DNA of 8,980 nucleotides from positions 1 through 8,980 of the forward strand of contig DBMA01000002.1 in assembly GCA_002298905.1 (NCBI GenBank), read 5' to 3'. Shown here piece by piece: positions 1 to 7,399 of this stretch (its first letter is position 1; each line of letters begins with the position of its first letter). The notes under the pieces were generated by a model, which ran no database searches, was not told the origin of the DNA, and worked only from the letters and a program-made list of their open reading frames with translations. This DNA comes from Mycoplasma sp. UBA710. Its GTDB lineage: Bacteria; Bacillota_I; Bacilli_A; Mycoplasmatales; Metamycoplasmataceae. A program made the position numbers and the translations under genes.

Positions 1-16
1 AATATAAATTATTAAT

Positions 17-298
17 ATGATTTTAGATTTACATGGCTTAAATGAACAAGAAGCATATGCGGAATTGCATGCAAAACTTTTAACTTTAGATTTTGAACCT
101 TTTGAAGAATATTTAGATATTATTACAGGTAAAGGTTGAGGCATCTTAAGAAGTATCACAATAGAAGTTATTCAAGAAGATAATCGTTATTTTGAAATAA
201 ATGAACATTTTATTAGAGTTTATAAAAAGCATCAAGACCCAAATGATAATTCAGATTTTGATGAATTATTTGATGAATATCAAAAGTTCTTTAAATAA
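17..298 (+). CDS. Stand-alone Smr-domain protein, 93 aa
   Basis: Seen: a short protein that begins MILDLHGLNEQEA and carries TGKGWG at residues 37-42, followed by ILRS. LDLHG near the N-terminus and a (T/H)GKGxGxLR segment are the two signature motifs of the Smr (small MutS-related) domain, and the roughly 90-residue length is a bare Smr domain with an acidic tail (DPNDNSDFDELFDEY). Trp41 is encoded by TGA. An in-frame TAA at 5-7 rules out a longer N-terminal fusion, so this is not the end of a MutS2; ATG 17 is the first ATG. No Shine-Dalgarno sequence is visible, so the gene may be coupled to a gene ending just before the window. Known of the family: Smr domains bind and cleave or nick nucleic acid. 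Whether this one acts on DNA or RNA cannot be told here. Its stop codon overlaps the 3' end of the convergent transporter gene. Confidence 0.82.
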
Positions 299-2300
299 CA
301 TTTTTATATGATTTTAATGTTTTTATTATTAAATATATAATAACTAAGAATGATATGACTATTAATGGAAATGTTCAAGCATCTAAATACATAAATGGAT
401 TATTATTTTGTAGAACATTTGTTAATGTAACAGCAAACAAAGTTCCAAAAGAAACTAAGAAGCCGACACAAAATGCATAAACTAATATTAATAGTCATAA
501 AGGAATACCTTTCTTATTATTTCTTTGATTAATTTGAATTAATATAGATCAAATTGCATTAAATATTCCATAAATAGAAACATAAATCATTGCTTTTGCA
601 TTGAAAGAATTTACTTTTAAAAATAAAGAAATTAACACATCTTTAATAGGATTATTTATTAAAATCATTGCAAGATTCTCATTACCATCTAAAAGGTTGT
701 GATAATTTATCATTGGTCTTAACAATAAAAAAGAATCAGAAACAATATCAGAAGTTGATGAATATAGCCATAAATGAACAATATAATTTAAACTATTTTT
801 TAGAGCCAAAGTAAAATTGTTTGAAATATTGTTAGGATCTTTGAACATATTAGATATTTCTTGTCAAAAATTTATTTGATATTTATTTTGCAAAAAATCT
901 ATTATAGAAATATTTTCATTATTTTTTTGATTAATTCATTCAATCCACTTAATTAAAGAATTTAAATCATCTTTAAATGTAGGATTATTTTTTATTTGTT
1001 CATTTACTCAAGTGGTGAATTTAATCAAATTAATTATATTGTTATTACCAAATTCTGGAAGTGGAGTTAAATTTAAATTTTTTAATTCATTAAAATTAAT
1101 AATTTTAGTTGGTGGTAAAGTAGGTGTTCCTCATCCTTCGATGACCGGCATAGATCCATTGAAATTATTTAGGTCATTAATAGTATATAAGTAATTTAAG
1201 GGTTGAATCATAAAAATAGTTCCAATAGCAATAATTACAGTAACAATAAAAGTTATTATTATCACTTTTCTATCTTTACTTTTTGTATGACTTAATTGAC
1301 ATATATCGTTAGAATCTTGTGCATGATAAGCTTGATAATGATATCTAATTTGTTCACTCACACCAATTCCAATACAAGGTATGAAATACATCATATTAAA
1401 TCAAATAACTCTAGACATTTGATAAGGCAACGGAACAAAATCATTGATTACATTTGGTATTGTAAAGGATAAACAAATAATTGCTACTCCTTTAAAAATA
1501 GAGAGTGAAACTCAAGCCATTGATTCTCGAAATATATTTTTAACAATTCAAGAATCAATAGATACAATTTCTTTGAAAGAAATACTAAATGAAATTTGTA
1601 AGTGTCTTTTAATATATATAAAATTACTTATTATTAATATCAATACAGCAATTGATAATCCTATAGCTAAACCAATTATTTTTAATTTTAAAATAATACC
1701 AAAAATAAAAGATAACAAAGTTGCAATACTAAATAAAAAAAAGACAGATCACAAAGCCACTAAAGTATTATCTTTTTTAATAATAAACATAGAAGTAGTA
1801 AATAATGGGAATAAAAAAATAAATGGAATAGTTCATCAAATAAAATCTAGTCCATATCTTAACATATCTTGTGTATTAGGTCGATTGTTAGAAAAATACA
1901 TATATGTAAATGATGAAAGGATATATGCAATAATAAAAATCAACCCTAAAAAGATGGATAATCAAATGGATGAAACAATAATTTTTTGCTGACTAAATTC
2001 TTTTTTATGTTTTACTTTTGTTAAAACAATCATAGATATAGAAAAACTAATTTGTACAAATGCTAATAAAAAAGGCATAACATGCCCCATTCCCATCACA
2101 GCTTGAGAACCATTTGGCTTTATTAAAGATGCTAATAGACAGTAAATTATTGGCAATACACAAGATAAAAATGCAAATACAATAAATAATTCATATTCTT
2201 TTCTAATTTCTTTAGTGAAATTTTTTAAATCAAAAAATTTTTTATTTAGATAATTACTATATTTAAATCTTCTCTCAGGGCGAATTTTTATATTATTCAT
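291..2300 (-). CDS. MATE-like 12-TM transporter with a large outer-face insertion
   Basis: Seen: one frame of 669 residues, open only when TGA is read as Trp (at least a dozen such codons). Hydrophobic stretches predict about 12 membrane segments, including residues 39-60, 72-93, 108-130, 345-366, 568-590, 601-626 and 641-661. Between the ninth and tenth lies a hydrophilic region of about 200 residues (367-567). By a two-times-six MATE topology with cytoplasmic ends, this loop faces outside. FIPCIGIGVSEQIRYHYQA (306-324) resembles the second-half MATE segment that follows TM8, and IYGIFNAI...QRNNKKG resembles the TM10-11 junction. Known of the family: MATE proteins export drugs or metabolites using Na+ or H+ gradients and are usually about 450 aa. 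The family call is inferred from topology and weak motifs; another MOP-superfamily flippase is possible. No Shine-Dalgarno sequence precedes ATG 2300; a TACAAT box (2319-2314) implies a very short leader. Confidence 0.6.
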
Positions 2301-2337
2301 AATTAAATTTAATATTGTATATTAAAATATTTAAATT
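2301..2337. promoter_or_regulatory. 37-bp divergent promoter region, transporter/ychF
   Basis: Only 37 bases, almost all A/T, separate the two start codons. For the minus strand TACAAT (2319-2314) is a good -10 box. For the plus strand TATATT (2318-2323) or TAAAAT (2323-2328) could serve. The two -10 regions touch or overlap. Transcription would begin within about 10 bases of each ATG, and neither side has a purine-rich ribosome site, so both mRNAs may be leaderless or nearly so. The -35 elements would have to lie inside the opposite gene. This is inferred from base patterns only. Confidence 0.4.
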
Positions 2338-3441
2338 ATGGGTTTAAAAGCAGGAATTGTGGGATTACCTAATGTTGGTAAATCAACATTATTTTCAGGA
2401 TTGACAAAAATGAAGGCAGAAAGTGCTAATTATCCTTTTACTACAATTGATCCCAATATTAGTATTGTAGAATTAAATGATGAAAGATTAGATATTTTAT
2501 CTAATATGGTGAAAACTCAAAAAACAATTAAAGCTACATTTGAGTTTGTAGATATTGCCGGATTAGTTAAAGGAGCTTCAAAAGGCGAAGGATTAGGTAA
2601 TAAATTTTTAGCAAATATTAGGGAAGTAGACTTAATTATTCATGTAATAAGATGTTTTGATAATAAAAATATTTTGCATGTAAATAATAAAGTAGATCCA
2701 GTTAGTGATTTTGAAACAATTAATTTGGAGCTTATTTTAGCTGATATGCAAACTCTTGATAATGTTTTATCAAGAATTGAAAAAAGAGCTCAAAATACAC
2801 AAGATAAAGAATTATTAAAAGAAGTAAATACAATCAAAAAAATTAAACAAGAATTTTTGAATAATAAATTAGCATTTGAAATGGATTTAACTGATGATGA
2901 AAAGAAAATTATTAAATCATATCAATTATTAACTATCAAACCGATGATAGTTGTTGCTAATATTGAAAATGATTATGTTGCAAATCCAATCCAATCCAAT
3001 CATTATTTAAATTTGAAAAAGTTTTTAGAAAGTAAAAATATTAAAATTATTCCATTATCTGTTGATGTAGAATCAGAAATAGCTTTATTAAATGATGAAG
3101 ATAAAGATATTTTTTTGAAAGAATATCAATTAGAGAAATCAGGATTAGATATTTTGATAAGAGAGTCATTCAACAAATTAGGTCTAGCTACTTATTTTAC
3201 TGTAGGAATAAAAGAAACTAGAGCATGAGTATTTAAACAAAAAATGTTGGCACCACAATGTGCAGCTATTATTCATAATGATTTTGAAAAATATTTTATA
3301 AAAGCAGAAGTAATTTCTTATCAAGATTTTATTCAATGTGGTGGCGAAAAAGAGGCTAGAGATATGGGGAAATTAAGGTTAGAAGGAAAGACATATGAAA
3401 TGCAAGATGGAGATATTTGCAATTTTAAAATAGGAAAATAA
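2338..3441 (+). CDS. ychF: YchF/OLA1-family P-loop NTPase
   Basis: Seen: 367 residues, the normal length for YchF. The P-loop is GLPNVGKST (9-17), the Walker B/G3 motif is DIAGLVKGASKGEG (72-85), and the G4 position reads NIEN (208-211) instead of NKxD. The C-terminal TGS domain runs from about residue 281 (TYFTVGIKETRAW) to the end (IIHNDFEKYFIKAEV, LRLEGKTYEMQDGD). Trp297 is the only TGA. Known of the family: YchF is a HAS-type NTPase with a hydrophobic residue, here Leu76, in place of the catalytic Gln. It prefers ATP to GTP because of its altered G4 motif, binds ribosomes and is linked to translation and stress responses. No Shine-Dalgarno sequence precedes ATG 2338, but the family N-terminus (MGLKAGIVGLPNVGKS) fixes the start. 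The gene diverges from the transporter gene and converges on ptsI. Confidence 0.96.
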
Positions 3442-3496
3442 TTATTATTACAATAATAAATATATTATTTAATTTAAAGTTTTATAGTATGTAATT

Positions 3497-3537
3497 AAGC
3501 AATTAATAAATGTAAATTAAATATTAATTGTTTTTAT
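3497..3537 (+). terminator. Probable ychF terminator
   Basis: CAATTAATA (3500-3508) and TATTAATTG (3522-3530) form a perfect 9-bp inverted repeat with a 13-base loop. One G-U and two A-U pairs extend it outward (3497-3499 with 3531-3533). A T-rich tail (TTTTTATTT) begins at 3531. It lies 55 bases after the ychF stop and reaches into the last codons of the convergent ptsI. The T tract is on the plus strand only. Low GC in the stem keeps confidence moderate. A second, purely A/T palindrome, TTATTATT-AC-AATAATAA (3442-3459), abuts the ychF stop and could end minus-strand transcripts weakly. Confidence 0.5.
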
Positions 3538-5230
3538 TTAAAATATCAATTACTTCTTGTTCGTTATTAGCTTCTAAACAAAGATTTGCAACTTTTTGAG
3601 CATCTTTAAAATTAATTCTTGATATTAATTCACGAGCAGCCAAAATAGAAGAAGCTGACATTGAAAATTCATCTAGACCCAATCCTAATAAAATAGGGAT
3701 TGCTTGTAAATCTCCTGCCATTTCTCCACACATTCCAGCTCATTTTCCATTTTTATGAGCACCATCAATAGTCATTTTTATCAATCTTAAAATAGAAGGA
3801 TTTAAAGGTTGATATAAATATGAAACTTTTTCACTCATTCTATCTGCAGCCATTGTATATTGAATTAAATCGTTAGTTCCAATTGACACGAAATCAGCAT
3901 ATTTACAAAAGTTTTCAGAATTTACAGCAGCAGCAGGTATTTCCACCATCATACCTACTTCTATTTTTGAAGAAATATTAGGATATTCTTTTTTTACTTC
4001 TTTATATACTTCATCATAAAACGCACGAGCATTTTTAAATTCGTCAATTGTAGCTATCATAGGAAACATTATTCCTAATTTTCCAAATTCACTTGCTCTT
4101 ATTAATGCTCTTAATTGAGTTTTAAATACATCTTTACGATCTAAACAAAATCTAATAGCTCTATATCCTAAAAATGGATTCATTTCTTCGGGAAAAGTGA
4201 AATATTTTAAAGTTTTATCTCCACCTATATCAAGTGTTCTAATAATAACTTTTTTACCTTTCATATTTTCTAAAACAATTTTATATGCTTGATATTGTTC
4301 TTCTTCATTAGGTCAATCGTTAGAATCCATATATAAAAATTCTGATCTAAATAGTCCCACAGCATCCCCATTAGCATTCAAAACACCAGGTACATCTTGA
4401 GGAGACCCTATATTTCCAGCAATTTCAATTTTATGTCCATCTTTAGAAATTGAAGGTTTATTTTTAAAAGTTTCTAATAATTTTTTTAATTCTTCTTCAG
4501 CTTTTGCATCTTTTTCTAATTTACTAATTATTTCTTTAGAAGGATTAATATAAACTTCGCCAGTCTGACCATTTATAGCAAGAGTATCTCCTGATTTTAC
4601 ATTTTTAGTAATATTACCAATACCTAAAACTGCAGGAATTTCAAGAGATCTTGCCATAATTGCAGAATGAGATGTACGACCACCTATATCAGTTGCAAAC
4701 CCTTTAACAAATTTTTTGTTTAATTGAGAAGTTTCAGAAGGAGTTAAATCTACACCAACTATGATTACTTCTTCATTAATTGAAGTTAAATCTTCTTTTT
4801 CAATTCCTAGTAAATTAAATATTATTTTTTGACAAACATCTTTAATATCTGCAGCTCTTTCTTTCATATATTCATCTTCCATTGATGAAAACATTTCAAT
4901 ATATTTTTTTGAAATTTCTTCAACAGCATATTCTGCACAAACTTTATCATTATTGATAAGATTAATTATTTCATCTTTAATCATAGGATCAGTAGCAACT
5001 TGAATATGAGCATCAAAAACTGCTGCATGTTCAGCATCTAAATTTTTAGCAGCAACACTTTTTATTTTTTCTATTTGTTCTACAGATTTATTAATAGCTT
5101 GATCTAATTTAGTTAATTCCTCATTTAAATTAGAAACAGATTTTTTTTCAATTTTAATATCATAATGTTTAAGTTCAAAAACTTTTGCAATTGCAATACC
5201 TCTTGAAGCTCCAATTCCTTTTAAATTCAT
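3524..5230 (-). CDS. ptsI: PTS enzyme I (phosphoenolpyruvate-protein phosphotransferase)
   Basis: Enzyme I takes phosphate from PEP and passes it to HPr, the first cytoplasmic step of sugar uptake by the phosphotransferase system. Seen: 568 residues, full length for the family. The N-terminal swivel domain has the phosphohistidine motif GGRTSHSAIMARS with His188. The C-terminal PEP-binding barrel has LFRSEFLYMD, RTLDIGGDKT (331-340), EMNPFLGYRAIRF, GMMVEIPAAA, SIGTNDLIQYTMAADR and the active-site Cys501 in GMCGEMAGD. Two TGA codons encode Trp, one after FLYMDSND and one just before AGMCGE. GGAGAA at 5242-5237 is a good ribosome site six bases before the ATG. It lies downstream of ptsH on the same strand with a 149-base gap, so it is probably read from the ptsH promoter. 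No catalytic residue is missing. Confidence 0.97.
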
Positions 5231-5379
5231 ACTCTCTTCTCCAATAAAATTTTTATTTATAGTTTCTTTTTTATATTAATTAAAGTATAAAAAATTTTAA
5301 TAAAAAAAATTGCATTTATTTTTTTTAACAAAATTCAATACAATTTTTAATATTTTGTGAATAACAATAAAATAAAATA
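5231..5379 (-). other. ptsH-ptsI intercistronic gap
   Basis: This is 149 bases of very A/T-rich sequence without a gene. It holds the ptsI ribosome site (5242-5237) and an inverted repeat AATATTTT/AAAATATT (5349-5356 with 5374-5381) that starts at the ptsH stop codon. The 17-base loop, weak A/T stem and lack of an immediate T tract make it a poor terminator, although it might slow RNA polymerase or protect the ptsH 3' end. I found no convincing -35/-10 pair for a separate ptsI promoter; TATACT near 5275-5280 on the minus strand is the best single -10-like match. Confidence 0.4.
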
Positions 5380-5646
5380 TTATCCAATTAATTTTAATTT
5401 TGATAATTCAGATTTTAATTTATCAATTGCTTGATCAGCATCTGCTCCATCAGCTTCAATAGTAATTTCATCATCTTTTTTGATACCTAATGCCATAATA
5501 TTCATAATTGATTTAGCATTTCCTTCTTTACCCTTTGCAATAATTTTGATGTTTGAAGAAAAAGATGAAGCTATTTTAGTTAATTCTGATGCAGGTCTTG
5601 CATGTAATCCAATTGGATCAATAATTTTAGCTGTAAAACTTGCCAT
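5380..5646 (-). CDS. ptsH: PTS phosphocarrier protein HPr
   Basis: HPr accepts phosphate from enzyme I on His15 and hands it to the sugar-specific EIIA domains. Seen: 88 residues, the standard length, with the active-site motif GLHARPAS (13-20; His15) and the regulatory site KSIMNIMALG (45-54; Ser46). Ser46 is the residue phosphorylated by HPr kinase/phosphorylase in Firmicutes and mollicutes, so an HPrK gene is expected elsewhere in the genome. AAAGGAG at 5660-5654 is a strong ribosome site seven bases before ATG 5646. It is the first gene of a ptsH-ptsI operon and diverges from fba, which pairs PTS uptake with a glycolytic enzyme across one control region. No TGA codon occurs in it. Confidence 0.97.
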   Translation of the reverse strand: MASFTAKIIDPIGLHARPASELTKIASSFSSNIKIIAKGKEGNAKSIMNIMALGIKKDDEITIEADGADADQAIDKLKSELSKLKLIG

Positions 5647-5693
5647 GTTCGTACTCCTTTATTTTTTTAAATTTAATTTATTATTGTAAATAT

Positions 5694-5728
5694 ATTATAA
5701 ATTATAATCAATCTTCTAAAAAACACAA
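5694..5728 (-). promoter_or_regulatory. ptsHI promoter
   Basis: Reading the minus strand, TTGTGT (5728-5723) is followed after 16 bases by TATAAT (5706-5701), a consensus -10 box. Transcription would start near 5694, giving a leader of about 48 bases that contains the AAAGGAG ribosome site. A second TATAAT (5699-5694) lies just downstream but has no suitably spaced -35. No CRE-like operator was recognised. Confidence 0.55.
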
Positions 5729-5773
5729 TATTCTAATTATTAATAGCAAATTTATAATCCAAAATATCAATTT

Positions 5774-5810
5774 AGAATCTTTAAATATTCTTTGTGATAT
5801 AATTAAAATG
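5774..5810 (+). promoter_or_regulatory. fba promoter, extended -10 with overlapping palindrome
   Basis: TGATATAAT (5795-5803) is a perfect extended -10 element (TG-N-TATAAT), so transcription should begin near 5810. No -35 hexamer is seen at the right distance. Its place is taken by an 18-base near-palindrome, AGAAT-C-TTTAAA-T-ATTCT (5774-5791), in which eight of nine base pairs match. An extended -10 promoter can work without a -35. The palindrome, roughly -36 to -19, sits where a repressor or activator would act. The regulatory role is inferred. Confidence 0.5.
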
Positions 5811-5844
5811 TAAACTAAATAAACAAAAAAATAAATATAAATTC

Positions 5845-5860
5845 ACTTAAGAACTTAAGA
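5845..5860 (+). repeat. Tandem/palindromic octamer in the fba leader
   Basis: ACTTAAGA occurs twice without a gap (5845-5852 and 5853-5860). Because CTTAAG is itself a palindrome, the pair can also fold as CTTAAG-AA-CTTAAG in the RNA. It lies in the untranslated leader about 35 bases after the predicted transcription start and 36 bases before the fba ATG. It could be an operator or an RNA hairpin, or chance in A/T-rich DNA. Confidence 0.45.
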
Positions 5861-5896
5861 AATAAATTTTAAAATATAAAGAAAGAGACAATTATA

Positions 5897-6814
5897 ATGG
5901 CAATGAAAAGTATTAAAACTATATTTGAAAAACCAATTATTTCTAAACCTAAAAATTTAGTAAATGCTAAAGAAATGGTAAAAAAAGCCTTTGAAGGTAA
6001 ATATGCCATTCCTCATATAAATATTAATAACTTAGAATGAACAAAAACTATCTTATTAGCTGCAGAAGAAGCTAAATCTCCAATTATATTAGGTACATCA
6101 GAGGGTGCTGTAAAATATATGGGTGGTTATAAAACTATTTATGGTATGGTAACAGGATTGATGAATGATTTAAATATTACTATTCCTGTTGCTTTACATT
6201 TAGATCATGGTTCATTTGGAGCTGTTGAAAAAGCATTACAAAATGGCTATACTTCAGTTATGTATGATGGTTCTCATGAAACATTTGAAAAAAATTATGC
6301 AAATGCTCAAGAAGTTGTAAAAATTGCCAAAAAATACAATGCATCAGTTGAAGTAGAAGTTGGTTCAATTGGTGGAGAAGAAGATGGAATTGTGGGTGAA
6401 GGAGAAATTGCAAATCCTGAGGAAGCTAAAAAAATGGCAGATTTAGGTATTGATTTCTTAGCAGCAGGAATAGGAAATATACATGGTCCTTATCCATCAA
6501 CATGAAAAGAATTAAAATTTTCTGCTTTAAAAGATTTATCTAGTGCTTGCGGAATAGGAATGGTATTACATGGTGGTTCAGGAATTCCTAAAGCTCAAAT
6601 TAAAAAAGCAATTTCTCTAGGAATATCAAAGATTAATATTAATACAGAATTACAACAAGCAAATGCTCAAGCAATTTGAAAATTTGTTGAATCAGGAGAA
6701 GCAAAAAAAGGTAAAAATTTTGATCCAAGAAAATTATATGCTGCAGGAATTGAAGCTATGAGAAAAACTGTTTTAGAAAAAATTAATGAATTAGGATCAA
6801 AAAATAAAGCATAA
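5897..6814 (+). CDS. fba: Class II fructose-bisphosphate aldolase
   Basis: It splits fructose 1,6-bisphosphate into dihydroxyacetone phosphate and glyceraldehyde 3-phosphate in cytoplasmic glycolysis, using a zinc ion. Seen: 305 residues with the class II signatures in order: LHLDHGS (catalytic Asp103, zinc ligand His104), EVGSIGGEEDG, GIGNIHGPYP (zinc ligand His196), VLHGGSG (zinc ligand His225) and KININTE. Several Trp are encoded by TGA. The start at 5897 has AGAAAGAG-like purines eight bases upstream. It gives about 20 residues before LVNAKEM, the point near which most family members begin; no ATG lies closer to that point, so the N-terminus is either truly extended or starts at a rarer codon. 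It is transcribed from its own promoter, divergent from ptsHI, and its stop codon lies within an intrinsic terminator. Confidence 0.96.
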
Positions 6815-6831
6815 AATTGCTTTATTTTTTT
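6799..6831 (+). terminator. fba intrinsic terminator, overlapping the nuclease start
   Basis: AAAATAAAGCA (6801-6811) pairs perfectly with TGCTTTATTTT (6818-6828) around the six-base loop TAAAAT; two more A-U pairs extend the stem to 13 bp. The distal arm runs into a continuous T tract (6825-6831). The fba stop codon TAA (6812-6814) is in the loop. The same hairpin contains the likely ATA start codon (6804) and first codons of the next gene, so read-through of this structure would determine nuclease expression. Confidence 0.75.
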
Positions 6832-7355
6832 GCTCTTTTTGTGTTATAGCATTATTTTTCACTTCATCTTGTTCACTTATTTCAAAGTATTCTATTAACA
6901 TATGTGTAGATAAAATAATAGACGGAGATACTTTTTATAGTAATAATCAAAAATATAGAATATTAGGAATGGATACTCCAGAAGTTTATGATGCTCAAAA
7001 TAATTTCTTGCCCACACAAGGTATTCAATATTTTTATGGAAAATTAGCCTCACAACAAGCAAGTTTATTATTAAATAATAAAATAGTGGAAATAGAAGAA
7101 AGTACAAAGGATATTTATAATAGACATATTGTAAAAGTAACTTTAGCTAATAATATTGATTTTGCAAGTTATATGATAGAAAATGGATATGCTAAAGTAG
7201 CTTATATTTCTGATAATAAATACAATCCATTTTATTTTTATGATACAAATTATGTTCATAAATTGCAATCTTTAGAATTAAGAGCACAAAAATTACAAAA
7301 AGGCTTTTGGAAAGAAAATTTGAATAATATAAATAAAATTTTTCCTAAAAAATAA
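6804..7355 (+). CDS. Thermonuclease-family (SNase) lipoprotein
   Basis: A surface-anchored Ca2+-dependent nuclease of the staphylococcal nuclease fold, likely to digest host nucleic acid for uptake. Seen: the catalytic set is complete: DGDT (40-43, Asp42), Arg52 in YRILGMDTPE, Asp57, Thr58, Glu60, and Arg107 in IYNRHIVKV; ENGYAKVAYI is also typical. Upstream in frame is a lipoprotein signal: Lys-His-Lys, then hydrophobic IALFFCSFCVIALFFTSSC with the lipidated Cys23. No ATG, GTG or TTG precedes the domain in this frame; the first ATG (6969) falls inside the active site. ATA 6804 is the best start: AGGA at 6793-6796 is seven bases upstream and it supplies the Lys-rich head. It overlaps fba by 11 bases. 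ATT 6816 or TTA 6822 are less likely. Total 183 aa; no TGA, and Trp is encoded by TGG. Confidence 0.85.
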   Translation: MKHKIALFFCSFCVIALFFTSSCSLISKYSINICVDKIIDGDTFYSNNQKYRILGMDTPEVYDAQNNFLPTQGIQYFYGKLASQQASLLLNNKIVEIEESTKDIYNRHIVKVTLANNIDFASYMIENGYAKVAYISDNKYNPFYFYDTNYVHKLQSLELRAQKLQKGFWKENLNNINKIFPKK

Positions 7356-7357
7356 AA

Positions 7358-7385
7358 TATAATAAATATTACAAACAATGTTTGT
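7358..7385 (+). promoter_or_regulatory. Candidate promoter and operator of the ZIP gene
   Basis: TATAAT (7358-7363) lies three bases after the nuclease stop and predicts transcription from about 7370. Directly there is a perfect inverted repeat, ACAAAC-AAT-GTTTGT (7371-7385), just before the ribosome site AGAAAGG (7388-7394). A palindrome at the transcription start of a metal-transporter gene is where a repressor would bind; in RNA it would be a six-pair hairpin at the 5' end. No good -35 is seen at 16-18 bases. Function inferred. Confidence 0.4.
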
Positions 7386-7399
7386 GTAGAAAGGTAATA

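Noticed and set aside
1444..1992. Plus-strand open frame of 182 codons opposite the transporter gene
   Set aside because: It is the reverse of the 669-residue membrane protein, has no ribosome site and no recognisable motif; the minus-strand frame is continuous across it.
2986..3000. Three tandem CCAAT units inside ychF, a possible phase-variation repeat
   Set aside because: Only three copies, in a conserved housekeeping gene whose frame continues correctly through them.
3442..3459. TTATTATT-AC-AATAATAA palindrome as a main terminator
   Set aside because: The stem is A/T only with a two-base loop and no T tract on the plus strand; the hairpin at 3497-3533 is a better candidate.
3524..5230. 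Three fragments that could be read as a broken ptsI pseudogene
   Set aside because: The breaks are TGA codons at conserved Trp-type positions in one frame. Under code 4 the gene is intact, with His188 and Cys501 present. The same holds for ychF, fba, ZIP and the transporter.
5480..5689. Plus-strand open frame opposite ptsH
   Set aside because: It is antisense to a strongly conserved HPr gene and its predicted hydrophobicity merely mirrors that codon pattern.
6895..7107. Minus-strand open frame opposite the nuclease
   Set aside because: Low-complexity aromatic sequence produced by reading A/T-rich coding DNA backwards; no start signals.
7382..7399. TTG start adding six residues to the ZIP protein
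   Set aside because: The ribosome site AGAAAGG (7388-7394) would fall inside the gene; ATG 7400 is correctly spaced from it.
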